Part shown: one piece after another, positions 32,796 to 44,543 of the stretch | Layout: every line of letters starts with the position of its first letter | How positions within the stretch are numbered: the stretch's first letter is position 1 | From: Salvia splendens | Lineage: Eukaryota > Streptophyta > Magnoliopsida > Lamiales > Lamiaceae | Direction: 5' to 3' | Length of the DNA stretch: 64,000 nt | NCBI RefSeq assembly: GCF_004379255.2 | Contig: NC_056033.1 | Location: forward strand, 22,498,209 to 22,562,208 | Translations under genes and position numbers: made by a program | The notes under the pieces: model-generated | The model's database searches: none | What the model saw: the letters and a program-made list of their open reading frames with translations, nothing else | What the model was told of the DNA's origin: nothing

Positions 32796-34128
32796 AGACA
32801 CAAAAGTACTTGGCAAAGAAGTGGTTAATTCGTTTGTGGTAAACAAAGACTGTTTGTACACTAAGATGAAAACACTCTCTTTTTCAACTATTGCACTCTT
32901 TATTTCTTTTGCTCCCATATAAAAATTCTTTATTTCATTCAAACTCTTTTCACTTGACTCTTTTTCAATGCCCTCACCTTTTTTTCTCTCATTCTTACTT
33001 TTCTCTCGACTCTTTTTTTCACTCGACTCTTTTTCAATGCCCTCACTTTTTTTTCTCTCAACCACACGAGCTCTCCTTGCTTGTGACAATTTCTGTTGGT
33101 CCTCTTGAACTTGTTGAGGAGTCAATGAGACAAGCATAATAGACTTGTTGTGCTTGAAGGTGTAGTGGTTGTCAAATCCATCATAAATCACCCTACGATC
33201 AAACTACCATGGCCTCCCCAAAAGAATGTGACTTGCATGCATTGGCACAACATCACAAAGAACATCATCTTTATAATTGCCAATTGAAAACGAAATTAGA
33301 ACTCGCTTAGTCACTCGAATTCTCCACATTCATTAAGCCATTGTAGCTTGTACGGATTAGGATGTATTTCGGTTGTTAAGCTCAACTTTTCCACCATCAA
33401 TAATCATTATTCAAAGTTTACCTTGGACCAAACACCTAGTGTGGAAGATGTTCTCCCTTTGTTGATCATCGTTTCTGTTTTGCATGTTTAGATCCCTTCG
33501 AACCACTAAAAGTTCTCCATGTTCTGGTCCAATCTCCTCCAATTGTTTATCCTCCTCCTCCTCCTCCTCATCATCATCTTCACGTTCACTTTCAGATTCT
33601 ATCAATCCATTTGGCTTCAAAATCATCACCCTTTTGTTTGGACATTGAGATGCAATGTGTCCAACACCTTGACAACGAAAACATTTGATATCTCTATTTC
33701 GAGTAGAAGTAGAAGTAGAAATACCTTTACCCTTCTCAAATTCTTTGGACTTGGATGTCGACGCTTCATTTTGGGGTTTAGAAGCTGCCCCAAAATTGGA
33801 TTTGGATGAAGTCCACTCTTTTGTCCTTGAAGAATGAGAACTTGTTGAAAAATTCTTTTGAATTGTTCCCTTCTTCTTCAATTGTCCCTCCACCTTCATG
33901 GCCATATGAACATGTCCTCCAACTCCACATAGTGTTGAAGCTCCACAATGTTTGCAATCTCCCTATTCAGCCCACATAAGAATCGAGCCATGGTTGCTTC
34001 TCTATCTTCTTCAACATTTTCCCTAATCATAGCAATCTCCATCTCTTTGTAGTACTCATCAACAGATTTAGTACCTTGTTTCATAGATTGTAATTTTTGA
34101 TACAATTCACGAAAATAATGAGAAGGTA
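32796..34128 (-). pseudogene. Gypsy M gag C-half, protease and spacer
   Basis: Gag piece from HYFRELYQKLQSMKQGTK (34128) through EDDDEEEEEEDKQ, with the CCHC knuckle CFRCQGVGHIASQC (about 33670-33630), then the protease region (LNECGEIRVTKRVLIS, ASHILLG..PW) and a charged spacer with [14 protein letters not shown] repeats. It is broken by a frameshift near 33905 (ELEDMFIWP), more between 33200 and 33420, and a stop near 33206. Non-functional. Confidence 0.8.
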
Positions 34129-34430
34129 CTAATAACGACCAACCTCACGAGCTCTCCTTGCTTGTGACAATTTCTGTTGGTCCTCTTGAACTTGTTGAGG
34201 TGTCAATGAGACAATCATAATAGACTTGTTGTGCTTGAAGGTGTAGTGGTTGTGAAATCCATCATAAATCACCCTACGATCAAACTGCCATGGCCACCCC
34301 AAAAGAATGTGACTTGCATGCATTGGCACAACATCACAAAGAACATCATCTTTATAATTGCCAATTGAAAATGAAATTAGAACTCGCTTAGTCACTCGAA
34401 TTTCTCCACATTCATTAAGCCATTGTAGCT
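34129..34430 (-). pseudogene. Duplicated protease-spacer block of gypsy M
   Basis: Second copy of the LQWLNECGEIRVTKRVLISF to [18 protein letters not shown] region already present at about 33055-33345. Its downstream end changes into leader-type sequence TTGGTCGTTATTAG and then into gag at TACCTTCTCATT, so this is a junction between different parts of the element. Its upstream remainder lies at 36653-36736, beyond LINE N. Confidence 0.78.
34414..34430. repeat. LINE N target-site duplication (left copy)
   Basis: ATTAAGCCATTGTAGCT here is repeated exactly at 36636-36652 on the other side of LINE N. Confidence 0.95.
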
Positions 34431-36635
34431 TTTTTTTTTTTTTTTTTTTAATCAAACACCTTCACGGTGGAGGGTTCGTGGGTCCCTCATCCCTATATTT
34501 CAAAAGTGGTTGAATACAAAACGTGGCCACACCCGAAAGTGGTGTGCCTACACGAAAATTAGGAGTAGTATGCGGTCCGGTTCCACAAGCCCGGACCACA
34601 TCATACTCCCTTTCAAAAGGTAAAATACAATTCAACAAAAAGAAAGACTATATCCCTTTCCACCAAAACTCAAGCCTATTCTTCCTCTTCATTATGGACC
34701 CGAATGTTCGGGATACCCATTGCATCTATCCTAATCATCGCTGTGAGGTGCCTTGGTGCCGTGAGGGCATTCATACGCCAGTAGTCATTTCTTTCTAATC
34801 CCATTTTGGCGAGGAGATCTCCTGCTCTATTCCCTTCCCGGTGGATGAAGGTGATACGGGTGTCTTGTTGGCGCTTGAGGATTGCTAGTCGTGCCATCAC
34901 CCGACTAATATGGGCCGGTCCCCAGTGCGTGCCATTTAGGAGCTTAACCGCTTGTTGTGCATCCGACTCAACCCAAATAGGCCTTCTGAATTCTGCGGCG
35001 AGCGTCAACCCGAATTGGATGGCCAGAAGCTCCGCTTCGAGGGCTGAGTGAGCCTCGAGTGGGGAGGTAAAGGCTGCAAGCATGTTGCCCTCGTGGTCAC
35101 GAACAAGACCTCCCCCCCCGGCTTTATCCGTTGCCTCCATGTATGCTCCGTCAGTGTTGAGTTTGATCCACGGTTCATCCGGCGGGTTCCATTTGACCAC
35201 CATCGCGAGGGGCCTGGTCCTTCGTGGCTCGGCCTGACTCGGGACGTTGATCTTGAGGCGGACTCCTTTCCAATGCTTCGGTTTGTAGGATCCATTGGCC
35301 ATGCTATTTCTAAGGAACATTTGCACTTGCCATACCACATTGAAAGGCTTAAATTGCACCGATTGATGACGACTCCTGTTTCGCTCAGCCCAAATGAACC
35401 AAAGAATAAGGTACGGCATCGCCCGGCTGAGGTGTTTCTTACCAGGTTGTTGGACTCTCCGTGCCCAAACTTCGAGCCTCTCCGGGATGGTGTCATTGAT
35501 CCGGAGAGGTGGTGAAGATCCCTCGAACCAGGAGTCAAACTCCCTCCACACACCTCGGGCGCCAGCCCCTTGGATGAAGAGATGCTGCAGTGATTCGATG
35601 CCCGGTCTATGAGGGCAGCATTGGCACTTAGATGCCATTTCCATTCTTCTCCACTGTAGCTTCGTATCCACCGGTATTCGGTTGGATAGGAGTCTCCAAA
35701 TGAAGATAGCAATAGAAGACGTGAGGCCCGCTTTCCATAAGTCATCAAGGCCTTGGATGATAGGTCTTTGAGTTCGGATGGTCTCCCAAGTTGATGCTAG
35801 TGAGAACTCCCCATTGTGTGAAAGCCTCCATCTCGGCACATCCGGCCCCTCCGGGATGATTGGCGTGTCAAGGATCTTCCGGACGATGTGTTGTGTAAGG
35901 CCGGCTTGCGCTTGTAGAATCCGCAACTTGGCTTCATTCCAAGATCCATTGATAATGTAATCAGCAACATGGACAAGAGGGCCTCCCCTATCATCAAGAC
36001 AAAGTTCCCTCAAAGGAACCTCTCCTAGCCATAGGTCATCCCAAAATGATATCTTACCTTCTCGCACCACCCAACGAATGTACGGTTGCGCCTGTGCCCG
36101 AGCCTTCAAAAGCCTCTTCCAAGTAGGGCTACACCTCCCCGAGGCTCTAGCTGTGAGTGGGGACGCCTTAAGGCAATATTTAGTCATCATGTACGTAGCC
36201 CAAAGGGAGTTTTGTTCCCGGAATCTCCACCATAATTTAATATTAAAGGCACGTAAGACCTCCTTGATCTTCCGAATGCCCAAGCCCCCTTCGGCCGTGG
36301 GTAGGCAAACCTGATCCCATCCTATCCAGTGCGTCCTTTTCTTCTCATTACTCGACCCCCAAAAGAAGCGAGCCACTTGTTGATCTAATTGCTTGAGGGC
36401 TCCGCCGGTTGGCTCGATCGCTTGAAAAATATGTAAGGGAATCGCCTCAAGTGTGCTTTTTATCAAGGTTAGTCTCCCCCCAAAGGAAAGGTGTCGGTGA
36501 GCCCATCCAGATATCCTAGCCGAGATTTTCTCTCGAAGAAACATGAACATATCCGTGCGCTTCACCCCCCGGTAAATAGGGACACCAAGGTAAAGGAAGG
36601 GGAACGTACCTCGTGAGAAACCTCCTTCACTTTGA
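34431..36635 (-). mobile_element. LINE N, 5'-truncated L1 insertion in gypsy M
   Basis: A clean 2.2-kb insertion with a 19-A tail (T run on the plus strand at 34431-34449), 3' UTR to 34675 and ORF2 C-terminal half, flanked by a perfect 17-bp duplication. The 3' UTR hairpin (34567-34607) has the extended inner stem GGTCCGG/CCGGACC. Confidence 0.95.
34676..36635 (-). CDS. LINE N ORF2 C-terminal half, open reading frame
   Basis: The frame is open from the truncation point (SEGGFSRGTFPFLYLGVPIYRG) to the stop at 34676. It carries the RT thumb (GRLTLIKSTLEAIP), a WWRFREQNSLWA block, the zinc-linker CQCCPHRPGIESLQHLFIQG (about 35620-35570), and RNase H with NTDGAY, EAHSALEAELLAI, ESDAQQ and FIHREGNRAGDLLAKMG (the last near 34830). 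All four expected RNase H acidic positions look present. The absence of stops over about 650 codons suggests a recent insertion. There is no start codon or upstream RT core, so no enzyme is expected. Confidence 0.88.
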
Positions 36636-36736
36636 ATTAAGCCATTGTAGCTTGTACGGATTAGGATGTTTTTCCGTTGTTAAGCTCAACTTTTCCACCA
36701 TTTCATAACTTGCAATATTTGCACAACTACTACCAT

Positions 36737-37509
36737 TGATGGAGCTACACCCAAGCTGATCTACAAGGACAAGAAGATGGATCCATTGTTCATTCAAAGT
36801 GGACCAATTACAAGAGCTAGAGCTAAGAAGATAAAGGAGTCCATGATGCTTTTAGTTGATGAAATAAAAGCCCAATTCCAAGACCAATCTACATTGGGCC
36901 AAATGGTGAATATTATTCAAGTTAGTGGGCAGCCCAATGCATGAAGTTTTGAGTCACTATATATATCACATTTTGGAGGCCCAAATTGAAGATACATGAT
37001 GCATTTTCGTCCATGTTGGAGCAACCAAAATGAAGAGTCATTTTTAAGTTTCTTTTTGAGTTAAATAAGTGACTTTAGATGTCCTAAAGTCACACCAATA
37101 GTTTAGGAGTTACTTTTCACTTATTATGAGTCATTCTAAAGGTCTTAAGTTGTACTAATGATATGAGACTTTCAAGAGTCCATTCTAGCCTATAAATAGG
37201 CTTGTAAGCATGTCATTTGAGGACACCATTGATCAAATACGAAAATAGACTTTGTCTTGTGAGTTGAATTCTCTTTGTAGAGTTTTTCACTTGTTTGGAA
37301 CTTATCAAGATACTTTGAGCAAGTTCTTGTGGCGTTCAACCATACCGAGGTTCTTGGCTGATCATATAGCCAACGGGTCGAGGTTTTCCAAGCTCTGGAA
37401 GTGGATCAAACCAGATTATCAATCAAGGGAGTCCGCTGCCAAACCTTATACGTGGGGTTCTTGGATCAATATATCCAACGGGTCCTTCGTCCTATCCCAA
37501 TCCATATCA
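36737..37509 (+). repeat. Gypsy K 5' LTR, complete (773 bp)
   Basis: TGATGGAGC...CATATCA. It carries at its start codons matching the pol C-terminus (KLIYKDKKMDP...SGQPNA), although no pol lies upstream here. Confidence 0.9.
37191..37200 (+). promoter_or_regulatory. TATA box in the gypsy K LTR
   Basis: TATAAATAGG, about 320 bases before the LTR end; conserved at the same place in the I2, M and J LTRs. Confidence 0.7.
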
Positions 37510-37511
37510 TT

Positions 37512-37525
37512 TGGTATCACGAGCC
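37512..37525 (+). promoter_or_regulatory. Gypsy primer-binding site (initiator Met tRNA)
   Basis: TGGTATCACGAGCC starts two bases after the LTR end. It resembles the iMet tRNA 3' end complement TGGTATCAGAGCC with one extra base. The same site occurs in gypsy J on the minus strand (about 46530-46543). Confidence 0.8.
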
Positions 37526-38023
37526 ATCTGGTATTGATCTATTCTTAGCTTTACCTAACATTCATATCTTAGTTTCAAAAAAAAAAATCGAAAAAAAAGT
37601 GAGAAAGGCTAGCACAACTTTATCTTCATTTTATCTAGTTGTTGCAAAAAAAGAAAAAAAAAGGGGCCAAAAAAAAAAAAGTACATATAGTAAACATCTT
37701 TACCTTCTTTTATCCATTATCTTTTTTTGCTTTACAAAAAGAAGCAAACAAAAAAACCAGAAAAAAAAACCCAAATACATTTTTCACATCATTTTCTCGA
37801 CCATTTCCTTTCATCCTTCATTCAAGGGCTAAAGTTGGTTGATTGCTATTTGTTCTTGTTTGTTCTTGATTTGTTTTATACTTGTGTTTTCTTTGCAAAA
37901 GAGAAAGAGTGGTAAAAGGCTTGAGAGGTGAGGTTATTTGAGGGGAGGTAAAAGCCAACGAGTGATATACACAAGTGTTTTGTGAGGTTTATTTTTTGTG
38001 TGATACACGAGTGAACTGTGAGG

Positions 38024-39058
38024 ATGGATTCTACTGACGATCATATTCCAGTTGATCCTACGTTGAAAGCCATGCAACAACAATTTGCAAGGTTTGCACG
38101 GATTCTGGAAAGTGTTTCAGGGCGGTTGGAGAGGCTAGAAGTTCAGGCAACAAATGAAAATAATAACGAGGAGGAAGAGAGTGGAGGAGAAGATGATGCT
38201 TCATATAGGCATCGAAATGAGAGACGTGGAAACGGTAGAAGAGGGCGTACAAATGAAGTGGATGGTGATTTGAGAAGCATCAAACTGAAGATCCCAACAT
38301 TCCAAGGAAGGAGTGACCCCAAAGCTTATTTGGAGTGGGAGAGAAAGGTGGATCTCATCTTTGAATGTCACAACTATTCCGAGGAGAAAAAGGTTAGACT
38401 TGCTGCTATTGAATTCGCTGACTATGCTATAGTTTGGTGGGATCAATTGACAACTAGTACAAGGCGATATGGTGGAAGACCGGTTTCAACTTGGGAAGAA
38501 ATGAAAAGCATAATGCGTAAGAGATTTGTACCTTCTCATTATTTTCGTGAATTGTATCAAAAATTACAATCTATGAAACAAGGTACTAAATTTGTTGACG
38601 AGTACTACAAAGAGATGGAGATTGCTATGATTAGGGCAAATGTTGAAGAAGATAGAGAAGCAACCAAGGCTCGATTCTTATGTGGGCTGAATAGGGAGAT
38701 TGCAAACATTGTGGAGCTTCAACACTATGTGGAGTTGGAGGACATGGTTCATATGGCCATGAAGGTGGAGGGACAATTGAAGAAGAAGGGAACAATTCAA
38801 AAGAATTTTTCAACAAGTTCTCATTCTTCAAGGACAAAAGAGTGGACTTCATCCAAATCCAATTTTGGGGCAGCTTCTAAACCCTAAAATGAAGCGTCGA
38901 CATCCAAGTCCAAAGAATTTGAGAAGGGTAAAGGTATTTCTACTTCTACTTCTACTCGAAATAGAGATATCAAATGTTTTCATTGTCAAGGTGTTGGACA
39001 CATTGCATCTCAATGTCCAAACAAAAGGTGATGATTTTGAAGCCAAATGGAGAGATAG
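38024..39058 (+). pseudogene. Gypsy K gag, with nonsense codon, truncated
   Basis: Gag capsid/nucleocapsid protein. ATG at 38024 (MDSTDDHIPVDPTLKAM). A coiled, charged N-terminus is followed by the retrotransposon gag core (IKLKIPTFQGRSDPKAYLEWERKVDLIF ... FADYAIVWWDQL, residues about 85-145) and SLRFV-HYFRELYQKLQSMKQGT. The knuckle (about 38976-39020) reads CFHCQGVGHIASQC. A CAA-to-TAA change at 38885-38887 stops the frame before the knuckle. At about 39058 the sequence switches to LINE O. Confidence 0.87.
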
Positions 39059-39302
39059 TGCTCCGGATGCGGATGAGGTGAAACGAGCGGTATTTGACAT
39101 CTCGGCCAATAGTGCTCTAGGCCCGGATGGATTCTCGGCATTATTCTTCCAAGCTTGTTGGGGCATTGTGGGACCAGATGTGGTGGATGCGGTTAGGCAA
39201 TTTTTCGGTGGGACCTTCCTCCCTCGAAGCTTCACGGCCACGAGCATAGTTCCCATCCCCAAGAAGCCTATACCTGAGACTTGGGGAGACTACCGACCCA
39301 AG
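39059..39302 (+). pseudogene. LINE O, ORF2 connector/RT shard
   Basis: About 80 codons of L1 ORF2 between the endonuclease and RT: PDADEVKRAVFDI, GPDGFSALFFQACW and PIPKKPIPETWGDYRP. The same region precedes the RT core in LINE D (about 61018-61250). Both edges are abrupt: the left joins gypsy K gag near GGAGAGATAG and the right joins gypsy J LTR near GACCCAAGAACC. It has no ends, tail or duplication, so it is a rearrangement remnant. Confidence 0.8.
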
Positions 39303-40025
39303 AACCCCACGTATAAGGTTTGGCAGCGGACTCCCTTGATTGATAATCTGGTTTGATCCACTTCCAGAGCTTGGAAAACCTCGACCCGTTGGCTATATGA
39401 TCAGCCAAGAACCTCGGTATGGTTGAACGCCACAAGAACTTGCTCAAAGTATCTTGATAAGTTCCAAACAAGTGAAAAACTCTACAAAGAGAATTCAACT
39501 CACAAGACAAAGTCTATTTTCGTATTTGATCAATGGTGTCCTCAAATGACATGCTTACAAGCCTATTTATAGGCTAGAATGGACTCTTGAAAGTCTCATA
39601 TCATTAGTACAACTTAAGACCTTTAGAATGACTCATAATAAGTGAAAAGTAACTCCTAAACTATTGGTGTGACTTTAGGACATCTAAAGTCACTTATTTA
39701 ACTCAAAAAGTAACTTAAAAATGACTCTTCATTTTGGTTGCTCCAACTTGGACGAAAATGCATCATGTATCTTCAATTTGGGCCTCCAAAATGTGATATA
39801 TATAGTGACTCAAAACTTCATGCATTGGGCTGCCCACTAACTTGAATAATATTCACCATTTGGCCCAATGTAGATTGGTCTTGGAATTGGGCTTTTATTT
39901 CATCAACTAAAAGCATCATGGACTCCTTTATCTTCTTAGCTCTAGCTCTTGTAATTGGTCCACTTTGAATGAACAATGGATCCATCTTCTTGTCCTTGTA
40001 GATCAGCTTGGGTGTAGCTCCATCA
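39303..40025 (-). repeat. Gypsy J 3' LTR, end truncated
   Basis: Begins at 40025 after the purine tract and reads to CCAAGAACCCC at 39303, where LINE O replaces the final ~47 bases. Confidence 0.85.
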
Positions 40026-40283
40026 TTCCCTTCTTCTTCAAGAGGATTCGTCCTCGAATCTAATTCACCAACATAAGGAGATAAATCAGATACATTGAAA
40101 GTAGCACTTACATTAAACTCACCAGGTAAGTCAAGTTTGTAAGCATTATCATTGACTTTTCCAATCACTTGGAATGGTCCATCTCCTCTTGGCTGCAACT
40201 TGGACTTTCTTTTCGAAGGAAATCTCTCCTTTCTCATATGCAACCAAACCCAATCTCCCGGCTCAAAGATGACTTGTTTCCGA

Positions 40284-40293
40284 CCCTTGTTGG

Positions 40294-40300
<7 letters not shown>
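40284..40300. repeat. Half-LINE 2 target-site duplication (left copy)
   Basis: CCCTTGTTGGCTTGCTT here is repeated at 42030-42046. Both lie in the integrase codons for QANKG. Confidence 0.93.
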
Positions 40301-40347
<47 letters not shown>

Positions 40348-42029
40348 CACCCCGAGGGGCGGAGGGTTGAGGCGGACCCACACCTGTGCATTACCAAAAA
40401 CCAATCAAAACAGCCAACCATACACCGAGTCGCCCAAAAGTGACGACTCGCCAAGACATGACAAATTAGAGTACAAAGAGGGCCTCCCTAGCGACTAGGA
40501 TGGTCATCTATCTACTCTCAAAATTCCTATTACAATTTGATGCAACCTTTGCATCCCCAACGACCTTTGTCCATCACCTAGTTAAGGCCCACAATAGGGA
40601 TACCTCCGCAAGGGACATGCCCTCCTGGGTCAAGGACCTCGATGGTGCCCTCTATCTCCCGGTTGGGGGGCCCACATGCGACACTCATGGAGCAAATGCT
40701 CGAGTCATTCGCACCCGATGGGACACTCCCAAATGTCACCGTAGCAACATTCTCCTTCAAATGCCAATCATCACCGTTTGGAGCCTTGGTGTGCATACCG
40801 CCCTCATGTATCTTTCCCTTCCTCTTCCTCAACACCAATTGGAAGCCATCCTTGTCCACACTTGGGTGACTCCTACTAGCCACCCTTGGCTTTGCCGATC
40901 CCGCACCCGATGTACCCTCAAAGTTCTCCGCATGGTTGTTACAATCTTTGGCTTTATCCAATTGTCCAAAGGACGGTGGGGTGCCGGACCAAGCATCCGC
41001 CTTTGGACGCCACTCACGGCGGATGATCTTGGCGGGATGGCTCGAGTGGTTCTCCTTGGATGGTGCTCGGCGCTCCTTGTCTCTACCCCCGAGCCTTTCT
41101 TCCTGTTGCATGGCAATCCTCTTTCTCATGCCCAACATGTTTACAATTAGCACAGAAAAGTGGAATACGGTCCCATGCCACTTTGTACCGTGAATCTTTG
41201 CCTCGGATATTAAGGATGATCTCTTTCGTCGGAGGAATAGAGATGTCAATCTCTATGCAAATCCTCGCGAAGGAGAGTCGGTTTTGATGGATTGTAGCAT
41301 GATCGGCTTGTAGTGGCTTGCCTAGTAGTTTACCAATCGCCATGAGAGCCGATTCCTCATAAAGATGCGCCGGGATTCCCATGATGTTGCACCAAACGGC
41401 AACAACCGGCGACTCGAAGAAGGTATCAAAGTCCGGCGCCCACTTAAACACCCTCATCGGGTGGATCGCAACAAACCAAATGGGGTTCCCATTGGGGCCA
41501 TTTAAGACCTTAGCATAGTCGGCCATCGCTTGGAATTGAATTAAGATATGCTTAGCGTTCAAGTATTTCCAAGTAAAAGAACCCACAAACCCCAAACCTC
41601 CAAGGCTTTTTTGAATTTGGGAGGAGGATGGGAGCGAGTGTGAGAACTTTCCAACGACGGCTAGCCCTAGCTTCTCCGAGAGGTCGTCCGTTTCTGAATC
41701 GGAGAAGGTAAGGGTTGGTGTGCCATCAAAGCATCCGGCCTTCCCCACGGCTTTAATCTTGGTGTCATCCAAAGGTATTGGCTCGGCCTTAAAGGCCTTG
41801 AACGTGGCTGATTCTCCTTCCACGCTCCCCGACCCCTTTTGGGGGTGGGGTAATTTCGCCCCCTTCCAAGCTCCCGCCGGCGGCACCAGGTTTTCCGGCG
41901 AGTTTTCCGGCCGCTGTGCGTCGGGGGTCCGGTCCCCTTTGTGTTCTTCATGACCGATTGGTATGGGAGGAGGGTGTGTGGCACATGGAGTAGAATTTGA
42001 ATTCAAATTGCCACTTACCCAAAGAGAGC
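40301..42029 (-). mobile_element. Half-LINE 2: ORF1-only non-autonomous LINE, 5'-truncated
   Basis: 1.73-kb insertion with poly(A) (T run from 40301 on the plus strand), a 3' UTR of about 240 bases and the C-terminal part of an ORF1 protein; there is no ORF2. It is almost identical to the matching part of half-LINE 1 (fewer than ten differences seen by eye). It is truncated at the codons for GSLWVSG and flanked by a 17-bp duplication in gypsy J. Confidence 0.92.
40578..42029 (-). pseudogene. Half-LINE 2 ORF1 fragment (DUF4283 + CCHC), one-base frameshift
   Basis: C-terminal two thirds of the half-LINE protein: FDGTPTLTFSDSETDDL, the DUF4283-type domain (VVGKFSHSLPSSSQIQKSL ... MRVFKWAPDFDTFF ... 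LSFARICIEIDIS), the CANCKHVGHEKEDC knuckle (about 41155-41110), KDGFQLVLRKRKGK and the C-terminal CGPPNREIEGTIEVLDPGG ... GLN. Stop at 40578-40580. An extra C near 41090 (five C versus four in half-LINE 1) shifts frame just after KARG. The 5' end is lost by truncation. Confidence 0.88.
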
Positions 42030-44543
42030 CCCTTGTTGGCTTGCTTTGCATATTGTTCTGTCCTCTTTTCAATGTTGAGTCTTACCCTTTCATGCAATCT
42101 TTTCACCATTTCGGCCTTAGCTTTTCCATCAAGACTTGCACGATCTTCAATAGGTATTGGAATCAAATCTAGTGGGCTCAATGGATTAAAACCATACACA
42201 ACTTCAAATGGAGAAAAGTTAGTAGCAGAATGAACACTTCGATTATAAGCCAATTCAGCAAAAGGTAAGCATTCCTCCCAACTTTTCAAGTTCTTTTTAA
42301 CTAAAGTTCGTAGTAATTGAGACAAAGTCCTATTAACTACTTCAGTTTGTCCATCAGTTTGTGGATGACAAGTAGTAGAAAACAAGAGTTTAGTTCCTAA
42401 CTTATTCCTGAACACTCGCCAAAAATGACTCACAAATTTAGCATCTCGATCACTCACAATTGATCTAGGAACACCATGCAAACGGACAATTTCTTTAAAG
42501 AACAAATCAGCGATATGAGATGCATCATCAGTTTTGTGACATGGAATAAAATGTGCCATTTTTGAAAACCTATCAACAACCACAAAAACTGAATCTCTAC
42601 CTCTTTTTGTTCTTGGCAAACCAACAACAAAGTCCATTGAAATATCCTCCCAAGGTGCACTAGGAATTGGTAACGGTTTGTACAAACCATGTGGGTGTGA
42701 TTTAGACTTGGCTTGCATGCAAGTTATGCATCTTTTACAAATTCTTTCAACATCCACACGCATTTTAGGCCAAAAGAAATGTTCATGCAAAACATCCATT
42801 GTCTTATGGACTCCAAAATGCCCCATTAAACCACCACCATGTGCTTCACGCACAAGCAATTCACGCATAGAACCTTTAGGAATGCACAATTTATTTTCTC
42901 TAAACAAATAGCCATCATGCCTATAGAACTTGTCAAATGCAGCATGCTCACAAGCTAAATAGATAGAAGAAAAGTCCGGGTCATTATCATACATTTCCTT
43001 AATCAACTCAAAACCAAGCAACTTAGAACTCAAATTAGTGATCAAAATGTACCTCCGAGACAATGCATCAGCCACAATGTTTTCTTTTCCCTTTTTGTAT
43101 TTGATTACATAGGGAAATGATTCAATGAATTCCACCCACTTAACATGTCTCTTGCTAAGCTTACCTTGACCTTTCAAGTACTTGAGAGATTCATGATCCG
43201 TATGAATTACAAACTCTCTAGGCCACAAGTAATGCTGCCATGTTTCCAAAGCTCTAACCAACGCATATAACTCCTTGTCATACGTTGGATAGTTCAATTG
43301 AGCTCCTTTCAACTTTTCGCTAAAGTAAGCGATTGGCTTTCCATCCTGCAACAAAACAGCTCCGATGCCTACTCCAGATGCATCACATTCAAGCTCAAAC
43401 ATGTTATCAAAGTTAGGCAAAGAAAGAATTGGTGCAGTTGTAAGTTTTTCTTTAAGGAGATTAAAAGCATGCTCTTGTTTTTCTCCCCAATAAAAACAAA
43501 CATCCTTTTTCACAATTTCATTAAAAGGTGCAGCAATTGTACTAAAATCCTTGACAAGCCTCCTATAAAAACTTGCAAGACCACGAAAACTTCTAACTTG
43601 TGCTACATTGTGAGGAATTGGCCATTCTAAAATAGCTTTCACCTTCTCCTTTTCCATTTCAATCCCATTAGCACTTATAACAAAACCAAGAAAAACAAAT
43701 TTATCCATGCAAAATGAACACTTCTTGAGATTAGCATACAATGATTCTTTTCTTAAGGTGTCCAAAATAGCATGCACATGGTTAAGATGTTCATCCACAT
43801 TTTTGCTATAGACAAGAATATCATCAAAATAAACAACCACAAATTTTCCAATGAATTTTCTCAAAACATGGTGCATCAATCTCATGAAAGTGCTTGGTGC
43901 ATTAGTTAAACCAAAAGGCATGACTAACCACTCATATAGACCAAATTTTGTTTTAAAGGCTGTTTTCCATTCATCTCCTTCTCTAATGCGAATTTGATGA
44001 TAACCACTTTTCAAATCGATCTTACTAAAGACAACAGATCCATGCAATTCATCAAGCATATCATCTAGCCTAGGAATAGAATAGCGATACTTTACAGTGA
44101 TTTTGTTGATTGCTCGACAGTCGGTGCACATCCTCCATGATCCATCTTTCTTAGAAACAACAATTACCGGCACAACACATGGACTCATGCTCTCACGGAT
44201 TTTTCCTTTCTCCAACAACTCTTGCACTTGCCCTTGAATTTCCTTAGTCTCTTCGGGATTGGCCCTATAGGCTGGTCGGTTTGGTAGAACTGCACCGGGA
44301 ACAAAGTCAATTTGATGTTCAATACCTCTTAATGGAGGTAATCCACTTTGTTCATCCTCGGGAAAGACATCCTCGAATTCTTGTAAAAGAGACACAAAAG
44401 TACTTGACAAAGAAGTGGTTAATTCGTTAGTGGTAAACAAAGACTCTTTGTACACTACGATGAAAACACTCTTTTCTTTAACTATTGCACTCTTTATTTC
44501 TTTTGCTCTCACATAGAAATTCTTTTTTTCTTTTCCCTCATTC

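Larger units (their letters stand above)
30938..36736 (-). mobile_element. Gypsy M, rearranged CRM-like element with internal LINE
   Basis: Minus-strand gypsy. From its 3' end: LTR (30938-31707), integrase (to about 32790), a junction at about 32795 where RT and RNase H are missing, gag/protease spacer (32796-34128), then a second copy of the protease-spacer block (34129-34430 plus 36653-36736) split by LINE N. Its 5' end is replaced by gypsy K. Confidence 0.8.
36737..39058 (+). mobile_element. Gypsy K, 5' LTR to gag
   Basis: Plus-strand element inserted at ...TACCAT in gypsy M: LTR, two bases, primer-binding site, leader, gag. It is cut at about 39058, where LINE O begins. The LTR's left edge marks the true LTR start (TGATGGAGC), which shows that the last pol codons of this family lie inside the LTR. 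Confidence 0.87.

Noticed and set aside
40341..42029. Treating half-LINE 2 as the ORF1 of a normal LINE whose ORF2 was lost locally
   Set aside because: The 3' UTR and poly(A) follow directly after ORF1, and two other copies have the same end, each with its own target duplication.
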